Source: Nocardioides okcheonensis (GTDB lineage: Bacteria > Actinomycetota > Actinomycetes > Propionibacteriales > Nocardioidaceae). Taken from it: a stretch of 64,000 bases of DNA. How positions within the stretch are numbered: position 1 is the first letter of the stretch; each line of letters starts with the position of its first letter. The stretch lies in contig NZ_CP087710.1 in assembly GCF_020991065.1 (NCBI RefSeq), positions 4,278,001 through 4,342,000 on the forward strand, written 5' to 3'. Shown one piece after another: positions 18,723-27,913 of the stretch. The position numbers and the translations under genes were made by a program. The notes below the pieces were generated by a model that saw nothing but the letters and a program-made list of their open reading frames with translations, was not told where the DNA came from and ran no database searches.

Positions 18723-18761
18723 GGCCGGATGAGAGGACCATGAGAGCTCTCTCATCCGGCC
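18723..18761. promoter_or_regulatory. Nested inverted repeats upstream of the histidine-kinase operon
   Basis: Outer arms GGCCGGATGAGAG (18723-18735) and CTCTCATCCGGCC (18749-18761) are perfect 13-bp complements. Nested inside is TGAGAG-CT-CTCTCA (18741-18754), the same palindrome as at 14841. It lies 20-58 bp upstream of the 18703 start, in the divergent region with the acyl-CoA ligase, so it is well placed for autoregulation by the response regulator. Confidence 0.55.
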
Positions 18762-18859
18762 GCTCGGCGCGAGCCGCTGACCGCCTGCCGCAGGTCGCTC
18801 GCGACCCGAGGTGACGCGTGCCACAGTGGGCTCGCCAGGTCATCGAAGGGAGCCCCACC

Positions 18860-20392
<1,533 letters not shown>

Positions 20393-20416
20393 CCCACGAC
20401 GGCTAGCCTTCGCGGC

Positions 20417-21217
20417 ATGCCCCGCCTCGCCGACGTCGCCGACCTGCTGCACGCCTGGTACCCACCCGCGACGGCTGACTCCTGGGACGCCGTCGGGCTG
20501 GTGGCGGGCGACCCCGACGCGGAGGTGTCGCGGGTCGCGTTCGCCGTCGACCCGACGATCGAGGTCGCGCGGGAGGCGGTGGACTGGGGTGCCGACCTGC
20601 TCGTGGTGCACCACCCGCTGCTGCTCACGCCGGTGAGCTCGGTCGCCGCGACGACGCCGAAGGGCCGCACGCTGCACGCCCTCACCGCCGGTGGGTGCGC
20701 GCTGCTCACCGCCCACACCAACGCCGACCAGGCGGCCGGTGGCGTCTCGGAGTCGCTGGCGCTCGCGCTGGGGCTCGAGGACCTCGAGCCGATCCGTCCC
20801 GCGTCCGAGGGCGCCACGACCGGCACCGGCCGGATCGGCACCCTCGCCCCGACCACCCTCGACGACTTCGCCGCACGGGTCGCCGCCGCGCTGCCCGCGA
20901 CGGCCCACGGCGTACGCGTCGCGGGCGACCCGGACCGCCCGGTCCGGCGGGTGGCGGTCTGCGGGGGAGCGGGCGACTTCCTGCTCGACGAGCTCGCCAC
21001 GAGCGACGTGGACGCGTACGTCACCAGCGACCTGCGCCACCACCGCGCCGGCGAGTTCCTCGAGCACGGCGGCCCGGCCCTCGTCGACGTGGCGCACTGG
21101 GCGGCGGAGTGGACGTGGCTGCCGGTGGTGGAGGGTCGGCTGCGCGCAACCATGGGCGATAGGGTCGAGACGCGGGTCAGCACGCTGTGCACCGACCCGT
21201 GGAAGTTCCGTCACTGA
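20417..21217 (+). CDS. Nif3-like dinuclear metal-centre protein
   Basis: 266 residues, shorter than forms with a PII-like insert. Metal ligand motifs are visible: DLLVVHHPLLLTP, TAHTNADQAAGGVSE and the C-terminal VDVAHWAAEW. The biochemical role of this universally distributed family is still uncertain. Followed 16 bp later by the zinc-ribbon protein, a pairing commonly conserved in actinobacteria and probably an operon. Confidence 0.9.
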   Translation: MPRLADVADLLHAWYPPATADSWDAVGLVAGDPDAEVSRVAFAVDPTIEVAREAVDWGADLLVVHHPLLLTPVSSVAATTPKGRTLHALTAGGCALLTAHTNADQAAGGVSESLALALGLEDLEPIRPASEGATTGTGRIGTLAPTTLDDFAARVAAALPATAHGVRVAGDPDRPVRRVAVCGGAGDFLLDELATSDVDAYVTSDLRHHRAGEFLEHGGPALVDVAHWAAEWTWLPVVEGRLRATMGDRVETRVSTLCTDPWKFRH

Positions 21218-21233
21218 AGCCAGGAGCGCGCCG

Positions 21234-21974
21234 TTGAAGGCAGATCCCACCCACCAGCTCCAGCTGCTCGACGTCGCCGAGCTCGACCGGCGGCTCGCCC
21301 AGCTGCGCCACCAGCGCGCCCACCTGCCCGAGCTGGCCGAGATCGCCGCCCTCGAGCAGGAGCGCACCGCCCTCACCGACCAGGTCCGTGACGCGCGGAT
21401 CGTCGTCGACGACCTCACCGTCGAGCAGGCGAAGGCCGACCGCGAGGTCGAGCAGGTGAAGACCCGCCGCGAGCGCGACCGCACCCGGATGGACGCCGGT
21501 CAGGTCACCAACCCCAAGGACCTCGAGCGGATGCAGCACGAGCTGGTCTCCCTCGAGCGCCGCATCGGCACCCTGGAGGACGCGGAGCTCGAGGTGATGG
21601 AGGCGCTGGAGCAGGCGCAGCAGACGCTCGACGGCCTCGGCATCCGCGCCGACGACCTCGACCGCCGCCTCGCCGAGCTGGTGACCGCGCGCGACGAGAA
21701 GCAGGCCGAGGCCGACGCCGCGATCGCCGAGGTGACGGCCGCCCGCGGCCCCGCCACCGACGGCGTCCCCGACGACCTGATGGCGCTCTACGAGCGCCTG
21801 CGCGAGCAGAAGGGCATCGGTGCGGCGCTCCTGCGGGCGCGCCAGTGCGGCGGCTGCCAGCTGACGCTCGACGCCGCCGAGCTCTCCCGCATCCGGTCCG
21901 CCCCGGCCGACGAGGTGGTCCGCTGCGAGGAGTGCCAGCGCATCCTGGTGCGCACCGACGAGTCGGGACTCTGA
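21234..21974 (+). CDS. C4-type zinc-ribbon coiled-coil protein
   Basis: 246 residues from a TTG start, supported by CAGGAG ten bases upstream; no ATG or GTG gives a sensible N-terminus. Residues about 5-180 are a long coiled coil (heptads rich in Leu, Glu, Arg), followed by a zinc ribbon with CGGC and CEEC near the C-terminus. It belongs to the family often annotated as zinc-ribbon domain protein next to Nif3. A nucleic-acid-binding role is suspected but not shown. Confidence 0.88.
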   Translation: MKADPTHQLQLLDVAELDRRLAQLRHQRAHLPELAEIAALEQERTALTDQVRDARIVVDDLTVEQAKADREVEQVKTRRERDRTRMDAGQVTNPKDLERMQHELVSLERRIGTLEDAELEVMEALEQAQQTLDGLGIRADDLDRRLAELVTARDEKQAEADAAIAEVTAARGPATDGVPDDLMALYERLREQKGIGAALLRARQCGGCQLTLDAAELSRIRSAPADEVVRCEECQRILVRTDESGL

Positions 21975-21988
21975 GAGCAGCCAGGGTC

Positions 21989-23080
21989 GTGCGGCTCGAC
22001 GCGGAGGTGATGGCCGCACGCGGGCGCACGTCCCTGCGGGCCCGGGTCGCGCGGCTGCGGGCCAAGGGCTGGGTGATCGGCCAGTGCGCGATCGCCGCCG
22101 GAGTCGCGTGGTGGCTGGCCCACGACGTGTTCGGCCACCAGCTGCCGTTCTTCGCACCGATCGCGGCCGTGGTCTCGCTGGGGATGTCCTACGGGCAGCG
22201 CCAGCGCCGGGTCGCCGAGGTGACCGTCGGCGTCGCGCTGGGCGTGTTCCTCGGTGACGCCACGACGCACCTGATCGGCTCGGGCGGGCTGCAGATCGCG
22301 CTCATCGTCGCGGCCGGCATGTCGATCGCGCTGCTCCTCGACGCCGGCCAGCTGCTCGTCATCCAGGCGGCCGTGCAGGGCATCGTGGTCGCGGCCCTCG
22401 CCCCGGCGCCCGGCGCCGCGTTCCTCCGCTGGACCGACGCGATCATCGGCGGCGCAGTGGCGCTGGTGGCCGCGACGGTGGTGCCACGCGCCCCGCTGCG
22501 CAAGCCGCGCGACCAGGCCGCGGTCGTGGTCCGCAAGATCGCCTCGCTGCTCAGCTGCGCCGCCGACCGGCTCGGCGACGGCGACGTGGAGCGGGCGCTC
22601 GCGGCGCTGAGGGACGCCCGCTCGACCGACGTGCTGATCGCCGAGCTCCGCGCCGCCTCCGAGGAGGGGCTCTCGGTGGTCAGCTCCTCGCCCTTCCGAC
22701 GTCGCCACGGCGAGCACCAGCGCCAGCTCGCGGAGCTGGTCGAGCCGCTCGACGTGGCGCTGCGCAACACCCGCGTCGTGGTCCGGCGGGTCGCCGTCGC
22801 CTGCTACCGACGCGAGCCGGTGCCGACGTCGTACGCCTCCCTGATGCGCGACCTGTCGGCGCTCGCCGAGCGGGTCGCCGACGAGCTCGTGGCCGACCGG
22901 ATGGCGGTCGCGGTCATCGACGACCTGGTCGCGCTCGGCCGGGCCACTGCGACGGTCGAGCACAGCGACGACCTGTCGGCCGAGGTGATCCTCGCGCAGG
23001 TGCGCTCGATCATCGCCGACCTGCTCGCGCTGTGCGGGGTGGACCCGCTCGAGGCGACGGACCTGATCCCGCTGCGGTGA
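21989..23080 (+). CDS. FUSC-like/aromatic acid exporter family membrane protein
   Basis: 363 residues from GTG 21989 (ATG 22010 is an alternative). The N-terminal half has about six hydrophobic segments (GQCAIAAGVAWWLAHDVFG, LPFFAPIAAVVSLGMSYG and others); the C-terminal half is soluble and helical. The segment IAAVVSLGMSYGQRQRRVAEVTVGVALG matches the FUSC/YgaP-type membrane core. Likely a transporter half; substrate unknown. It is 14 bp after the zinc-ribbon gene. The repeat array follows its stop. Confidence 0.8.
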   Translation: MRLDAEVMAARGRTSLRARVARLRAKGWVIGQCAIAAGVAWWLAHDVFGHQLPFFAPIAAVVSLGMSYGQRQRRVAEVTVGVALGVFLGDATTHLIGSGGLQIALIVAAGMSIALLLDAGQLLVIQAAVQGIVVAALAPAPGAAFLRWTDAIIGGAVALVAATVVPRAPLRKPRDQAAVVVRKIASLLSCAADRLGDGDVERALAALRDARSTDVLIAELRAASEEGLSVVSSSPFRRRHGEHQRQLAELVEPLDVALRNTRVVVRRVAVACYRREPVPTSYASLMRDLSALAERVADELVADRMAVAVIDDLVALGRATATVEHSDDLSAEVILAQVRSIIADLLALCGVDPLEATDLIPLR

Positions 23081-23105
23081 GCGGACCGGCCGGCCGGGAG
23101 CGAGG

Positions 23106-23389
23106 GTGGCGGCACACGACATCGCGTGCCGTGATGGTGGCGGTCGGACGCGTCGAAAGTGGCGGCAGCCGACATCGGTCCGACGAGGGTGGCGGCAGAC
23201 GACATCGGTCCGACGAGGGTGGCGGCAGACGACATCGGATCTGGCTGTCGGGATGTCGTGTGCCGCCACAGTGGGGCGCCGGATGTCGTGTGCCGCCACA
23301 GTGGGGCGCCGGATGTCGTGTGCCGCCACGGTGGGGCGCCGGATGTCGTGTGCCGCCACGGTGGGGCGCCGGATGTCGTGTGCCGCCAC
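23106..23389. repeat. Head-to-head array of a 30-bp repeat between converging genes
   Basis: An 18-bp core GTGGCGGCA-ACGACATC occurs in forward orientation at 23106, 23159, 23189 and 23219 (with a degenerate copy near 23137), and in inverted orientation at 23252, 23282, 23312, 23342 and 23372. The period is exactly 30 bp. The 12-bp linkers are also nearly identical within each half (GGTCCGACGAGG on the left, AGTGGGGCGCCG on the right). A transcript through it could fold into a very long hairpin, which may end both converging genes. It is not a CRISPR: linkers do not vary and cores invert. Confidence 0.85.
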
Positions 23390-23408
23390 CCTGGGGAGGC
23401 GGGAGGGC

Positions 23409-24194
23409 TCAGACCGCGGTCACGACGACGTCGAGCCGGGTGCCCTGGGCGGTCGGCTCGCCGAGCTCGACGGACCAGCCGAGCCGCACGAGGGCGTCGG
23501 CGAGCGCCCTCGGGGTGCGCGGGTCGGCCCCGTCCTCGAGCAGGGCGCGGACGATGCGGCCCTTGGTCGCCTTGTTGAAGTGGCTCACGACCGTGCGGCG
23601 CCCGCCCGACTCGTGGAGCACCCGCACGGTCGCGACGCGGCGCGCCACGTCGGCCGGCGGGCGCCAGAACGCGGCGTACGAGGTGGAGCGCAGGTCGACG
23701 AGCAGGCCCCCGCGCATCGCGTCGGTGACGGCCTCGCCGAGCGCCTCGCGCCACACGCCGGCGACCGATCCCACGCCGGGCAGCACGGCGTCGCCGGAGA
23801 GCCGGTAGGCCGGGATCCGGTCGCCCGGGCGGACCATCCCGAACAGCGCGCTGGTGACCGCGAGCCGGCCGGTCGCGCGGCGGCGGGCGGCCGGGGTGAG
23901 GGTGGCGGGGTCGAGGGCGTCGTAGAGGACGCCGGTGTAGATCGCGTCGGCGCGCGCGGTCGGTGCGGTCGGGAGGTCGGCGTTGCGCGCGACCAGGTCG
24001 AGCTGGGCCGGCCCCAGCCCGAGCACCGTCGCCGCCCGGTCCGCGTCGTCGCGGCACAGGGCGACCAGCGCGTCGAGCAGCCGGGTCCGGGCCGCGGTGA
24101 GCACGGGGGAGGAGAGGGCGTCGAGGTCGAGGGGCTTCCCGCGGCGGGGAGCGGTCTTGCCCTCGCTGGGCGGCAGCAGGATCAGCACCGGCAC
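23409..24194 (-). CDS. yaaA: Peroxide stress protein YaaA family
   Basis: 261 residues, beginning MPVLILLPPSEGKTAP, the family's highly conserved N-terminus. SALFGMVRPGDRIPAYRLSG and VVSHFNKATKGRIVRALL are also typical. E. coli YaaA limits intracellular iron and DNA damage during peroxide stress and binds DNA; the actinobacterial homologues are assumed to act likewise. Single gene, converging with the FUSC gene across the repeat array. Confidence 0.9.
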   Translation of the reverse strand: MPVLILLPPSEGKTAPRRGKPLDLDALSSPVLTAARTRLLDALVALCRDDADRAATVLGLGPAQLDLVARNADLPTAPTARADAIYTGVLYDALDPATLTPAARRRATGRLAVTSALFGMVRPGDRIPAYRLSGDAVLPGVGSVAGVWREALGEAVTDAMRGGLLVDLRSTSYAAFWRPPADVARRVATVRVLHESGGRRTVVSHFNKATKGRIVRALLEDGADPRTPRALADALVRLGWSVELGEPTAQGTRLDVVVTAV

Positions 24195-24252
24195 AGGGTA
24201 GGGGCGAGCCCCTCGCGTCCTCGGACCCAGCCCGGTCTCGCCGCGTCCGCTG

Positions 24253-24374
24253 GCCGTGCGCTCGTCCCTCGCGCTCCCTGACCAGCCGGGTTTCGACGCG
24301 CGGTCGCGAGCTCGCAGGCTCGCTCGCGCGCTTGCTCAACCTCCCGCCACACGCCGTGCGCTCGTCCCTCGCGC
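24253..24374. repeat. 22-bp direct repeat pair flanking a GC-palindromic block
   Basis: The 22 bases beginning GCCGTGCGCTCGTCCCTCGC occur at 24253-24274 and again at 24353-24374, exactly 100 bp apart. Between them is GGTTTCGACGCG...GCTTGCTCAACC, the layout of short palindromic intergenic elements common in Nocardioides-type genomes. It fills the gap between the divergent yaaA and ribonuclease genes. Confidence 0.65.
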
Positions 24375-24391
24375 CCGGCTAGTGTCGTGAC

Positions 24392-25861
24392 ATGCCGAGC
24401 AACCGTGTGGTCAGGGTCCGGGCGAGCGAGGGCAGCGCCACGGCGCAGGAGATGCGCGAGGGGATCGCCGCGATCCAGGCCGAGATGCGGGTGACGCCGG
24501 ACTTCCCCGAGGCGGTCGAGCGGGCGGCGGCGGAGGCGGCCGCGCACCCGCGCCTGCCGGAGCTGGACCGCACCGACATCGAGCTGGTCACGATCGACCC
24601 GGAGTCCGCGCGCGACCTCGACCAGGCCATGCACATCTCCCGCGACCCCGACGTGCCCGGGGGCTACGTCGTGCACTACGCGATCGCCGACGTCGCCGCG
24701 TTCGTCAGCCCCGGCGACCCGGTCGACGTCGAGGCGCGCCGCCGCGGCGAGACGCTCTACGGCGCCGACTCGAAGGTCCCGCTGCACCCGAAGGTGCTCA
24801 GCGAGGACGCCGCGTCGCTGCTCCCCGACGAGGTGCGCCCCGCGCTCCTGTGGACGATCAAGGTCGACGAGACCGGCGAGGGCACCGACGTGGAGGTGGT
24901 CCGCGCGCGGGTGCGCTCGCGCGCCCAGCTGGCCTACGACGCCGTCCAGGCCGACCTCGACGCCGGCCGGGCGAGCGAGCTGGTCGGGCTGCTGAAGGAG
25001 GTCGGCGAGCTGCGCCTGGCCCGGGAGGCCGCCCGCGGCGGGGTCTCGCTGCCGCTGCCCGAGCAGGAGCTGGTCGACGCCGGGGACCACTGGGAGCTCG
25101 AGTTCCGCCAGCAGCTGCCGGTGGAGGCGTGGAACGCGCAGATCTCGCTGCTCACCGGCATGGCGGCCGCGTCGCTGATGGTCTACGCGCGCGTCGGCAT
25201 CCTGCGCACCCTCCCGCCGGCCGACCCCCGCGACGTCCAGCGGCTGCACCGCACCGCCCGCGCCCTCGGGATCGACTGGCCCGCCGAGCAGCTCTACCCC
25301 GACTTCATCCGCTCGCTCGACCCGTCGCTGCCGCGCCACGCCGCGATGGTGGTGGCCTGCACCCGGCTGCTGCGCGGGGCGGCGTACGTCTCGTTCAACG
25401 GCGAGCTGCCCGCGCAGGCGCAGCACTCGGCGCTGGCGTCGGAGTACGCCCACGTCACCGCGCCGCTGCGGCGCCTGGTCGACCGGTTCGCCGGCGAGGT
25501 CTGCGTGGCGCTGTGCGCCGGCACCGAGGTGCCGGGCTGGGTGCTCGAGGCGATGGCCGACCTGCCCGACACGATGCGCGAGTCCGGCCGCCGCGCGAAC
25601 CAGTACGAGAACGCCGTCGTCGACCTGTGCGAGGCGGAGCTGCTGTCCGGGCGCGTGGGGGAGCGGTTCACCGCGGTCGTCGTCGACGTCGAGGAGAAGG
25701 ACCCGGGGCGTGGTGACCTGACCATCCAGGAGCCGGCGGTCGAGGCGTCGGTCTCGGGCCCCGGCGAGCTCCCGCTCGGCGAGCAGGTCACGGTCGAGCT
25801 GGTGCGGGCCGACCCGGCCAGCCGGTCGGTCGACTTCCGCCTGGTCGCCGCCGACGGCTGA
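24392..25861 (+). CDS. RNB-domain (RNase II/R family) ribonuclease
   Basis: 489 residues, consisting essentially of the RNB exonuclease domain with a short N-terminal part and a C-terminal S1-like segment (GERFTAVVVDVEEKD...). The catalytic motif is TIDPESARDLDQAMH: Asp69, Asp75 and Asp77 are present, while the fourth position, Asp in E. coli RNase II, is Gln78. It degrades single-stranded RNA 3' to 5' if active. It lacks the cold-shock domains of full RNase R. Single gene. Confidence 0.88.
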   Translation: MPSNRVVRVRASEGSATAQEMREGIAAIQAEMRVTPDFPEAVERAAAEAAAHPRLPELDRTDIELVTIDPESARDLDQAMHISRDPDVPGGYVVHYAIADVAAFVSPGDPVDVEARRRGETLYGADSKVPLHPKVLSEDAASLLPDEVRPALLWTIKVDETGEGTDVEVVRARVRSRAQLAYDAVQADLDAGRASELVGLLKEVGELRLAREAARGGVSLPLPEQELVDAGDHWELEFRQQLPVEAWNAQISLLTGMAAASLMVYARVGILRTLPPADPRDVQRLHRTARALGIDWPAEQLYPDFIRSLDPSLPRHAAMVVACTRLLRGAAYVSFNGELPAQAQHSALASEYAHVTAPLRRLVDRFAGEVCVALCAGTEVPGWVLEAMADLPDTMRESGRRANQYENAVVDLCEAELLSGRVGERFTAVVVDVEEKDPGRGDLTIQEPAVEASVSGPGELPLGEQVTVELVRADPASRSVDFRLVAADG

Positions 25862-25940
25862 ACCGACCGGGCCCCGGCACCGTCCTCCCCGACAGCGGCC
25901 CGGCGGCGCACCCGCCGCGGGACCGGGACGGAGGTGGACG

Positions 25941-26654
25941 GTGGAGGTGCGTCGCGGCCTGCTCACGTGTGCGGGCGGCCTGGTGGTGCTCCTCGCCGTG
26001 CTCGGCGTCGGGGTGGTCGGCTGGGCTGCCGCCGGCCTCGGTGCGGTGGTCCTGGCCGTCGCGGCCGACCGGCGCGCGTCGGTCGACGACGTGGCGCGAC
26101 TCGGACCCGCGGACGCGGTCACCCTGGCCCGGGCGACGCTGGCGTGCGGCGTGCTGGGACTGGTCGCCGAGGCGGCCACCGGCGTCGGGGTCGTGGAGCG
26201 GCTCGTGCCGCTGGCGGCCGTGGCGCTGGCCCTCGACCTCGTCGACGGCAAGGTCGCCCGCCGGACCGGCACGGTGTCGCCGTTCGGGGCCCGGCTCGAC
26301 GGCGAGTCCGACGCCTTCCTCATCCTGGTGCTCAGCGTGCACGTCGCCCGCGACGTCGGCGCGTGGGTCCTCGCGCTCGGGCTGGTCCGCTACGCGTACG
26401 CCGGGGTGGCTGCCCTGGTCCCGTGGATGCAGCGGACCCTGCCGCCGCGCTACTGGCGCAAGGTGGTGGCCGCCTACGTCGGGATCACGCTGGCGGTGGC
26501 CGCCTCCGGCGTGCCGCCCGCCACGGCGACGGGGGCCGCGCTCGTGCTCGCCGCGGCGCTGCTGGCGGAGTCCTTCGGCTGGGACGTGGTCTGGCTGTGG
26601 CGCACCCGGCGGCTGGCCGTCGACGCTCCGGTGGCCTCACGCACCCAGGCGTAG
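25941..26654 (+). CDS. CDP-alcohol phosphatidyltransferase family membrane enzyme
   Basis: 237 residues from GTG 25941 with GGAGG upstream. About five hydrophobic segments, and the complete family signature D-x2-DG-x2-AR-x8-G-x3-D-x3-D is present in LDLVDGKVARRTGT... followed by GARLDGESD. It transfers a phosphoalcohol from a CDP-alcohol to an acceptor at the membrane; the acceptor is unknown. It lies at the edge of the envelope/metabolite cluster, and its last 18 bp overlap the end of the converging anti-sigma gene. Confidence 0.88.
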   Translation: MEVRRGLLTCAGGLVVLLAVLGVGVVGWAAAGLGAVVLAVAADRRASVDDVARLGPADAVTLARATLACGVLGLVAEAATGVGVVERLVPLAAVALALDLVDGKVARRTGTVSPFGARLDGESDAFLILVLSVHVARDVGAWVLALGLVRYAYAGVAALVPWMQRTLPPRYWRKVVAAYVGITLAVAASGVPPATATGAALVLAAALLAESFGWDVVWLWRTRRLAVDAPVASRTQA

Positions 26655-27355
26655 GACCACCCGGCCGTCGGTGGTGCGCACCTCCACGTCGGCGATGTCG
26701 TCGCGGCGCACGGCCGTCGCGGCCGGGACGGTCATCGTCGTGCCGCTGACCGACGTCCAGCTCCCCACCTGCTCGGTGCGGCCGCGCTCGTCGGTGACGA
26801 AGAGGAGGTAGTCGACCTCCTCGGGGAGGTCGATGCCGATGGCGTCCTTGTCGTAGGTGCAGGTGAGCACCATCCGGGTCCCCCAGGTGACCGGCTCGAG
26901 CCCGAGCTCGGCGGTCAGGGGCACGTCGCCCTGCGCGACCATCGCGCGCGACTCCGTGGGTGGCGTGGTCCGGGCGTCGCTGCCCACCGCGCCGACGGCG
27001 GCCGGTCGGCGAGGTCGAGGGCGGCCGGGACGGCGAGCGCGAGCGCCGCGGCGGCCGCGCCGGCGAGCGCGGCGACGACGGTCGCCCGACGTCGACGGCG
27101 CGCGACGACGGTGCGGGTCAACGACGCGAGGAGCGCCGGCGGCAGCGGCGGGTCGGGCACGGGGTCGGCGAGGACGCGCGCGTCGGCGAGGTCGAGCAGC
27201 CCCGGCATCCCGGCGAGCGAGCGGACGGAGGTGGAGCACGCCTCGCAGGTCGGGAGGTGCCGCTCGAAGGCGAGCCGCTCGGTCGGGCTCAGCGCGCCCA
27301 GGACGTAGGCGGCGTCGTCGTGGGCGTGCGGGCACGCCCCGGACGGCGTGGTCAT
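26637..27355 (-). pseudogene. Zinc-finger anti-sigma factor, interrupted by a -1 frameshift
   Basis: The N-terminal half has the ZAS/zf-HC2 motif (HDDAAYVLGALSPTE then HLPTCEAC), consistent with binding the sigma factor encoded just upstream; a transmembrane segment (VVAALAGAAAAALALAV) follows. The C-terminal extracytoplasmic half (MVLTCTYDKDAIGIDLPEEVDY...) is in another frame. The two join if one base is added in the GGCCGCC tract at about 26998-27008. The ATG overlaps the sigma-factor stop as ATGA. Either an assembly error or a recent loss; the intact product would be about 239 residues. Confidence 0.8.
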
Positions 27356-27870
27356 GCCGTCACCCCCATCTCCTCCAGCGCCAGCCGCAGCGCGCGCAGC
27401 GCGTAGTGGGTGCGGGACTTCACGGTGCCGGGCGGCACGCCGAGGCTGCGTGCCACGTCGGCCACCGGCCGGCCGCGGTAGTAGCACTCGAGCAGGACGG
27501 TGCGGTGGTCCCGGGAGAGGTGGGTGAGCGCCTCGGCCACCACCCACGACAGCAGCAGCTGGTCGCTCTGGTCGGCGTCGACGGCGCGGTGCTGCTCGGG
27601 CACCTCCTCGACCGGGGTCTCCGGGTGGGCGCGCCGGCTGCGCCAGTCGTCGATGACGATGTGCCGCGCCACGGTGAACAGCCACGACCGCACGGCGGCG
27701 GGCGGGCTGGCGAGGATCTCGCCGTGCCGCCAGGCGCGCAGGAGCGTCTCCTGCACGACGTCCTCGGCGCGGCCCCGGTCGTGGTCGACCAGGCGCAGGC
27801 AGAACCGCCAGAGCACGTCGGCGTGCTCGTCGTGCAGCTGCTGCATCAGCGCGACCTCGTCCCGCGGCAT
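27352..27870 (-). CDS. ECF RNA polymerase sigma factor
   Basis: 172 residues from ATG 27868-27870 with AGGAGGGACC directly upstream; the frame is open further but that part is not sigma-like. Region 2 has AEDVVQETLLRAWRH and WLFTVARHIVIDDWR; region 4 has GRPVADVARSLGVPPGTVKSRTHYALRALR. Coupled to the anti-sigma gene by ATGA. The pair probably controls local envelope genes. Confidence 0.92.
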   Translation of the reverse strand: MPRDEVALMQQLHDEHADVLWRFCLRLVDHDRGRAEDVVQETLLRAWRHGEILASPPAAVRSWLFTVARHIVIDDWRSRRAHPETPVEEVPEQHRAVDADQSDQLLLSWVVAEALTHLSRDHRTVLLECYYRGRPVADVARSLGVPPGTVKSRTHYALRALRLALEEMGVTA

Positions 27871-27913
27871 GGTCCCTCCTCCCGGGGAAGGACGGCACGC
27901 GGACCGCTGAGGT

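Noticed and set aside
23106..23389. CRISPR array
   Set aside because: The period is regular, but the linkers are nearly identical and the repeats invert halfway; no cas genes are nearby.
21788..23389. Repeat protein with MAAHDIRRPT-like units
   Set aside because: It is only the translation of the DNA repeat array, antisense to the FUSC gene, with no independent support.
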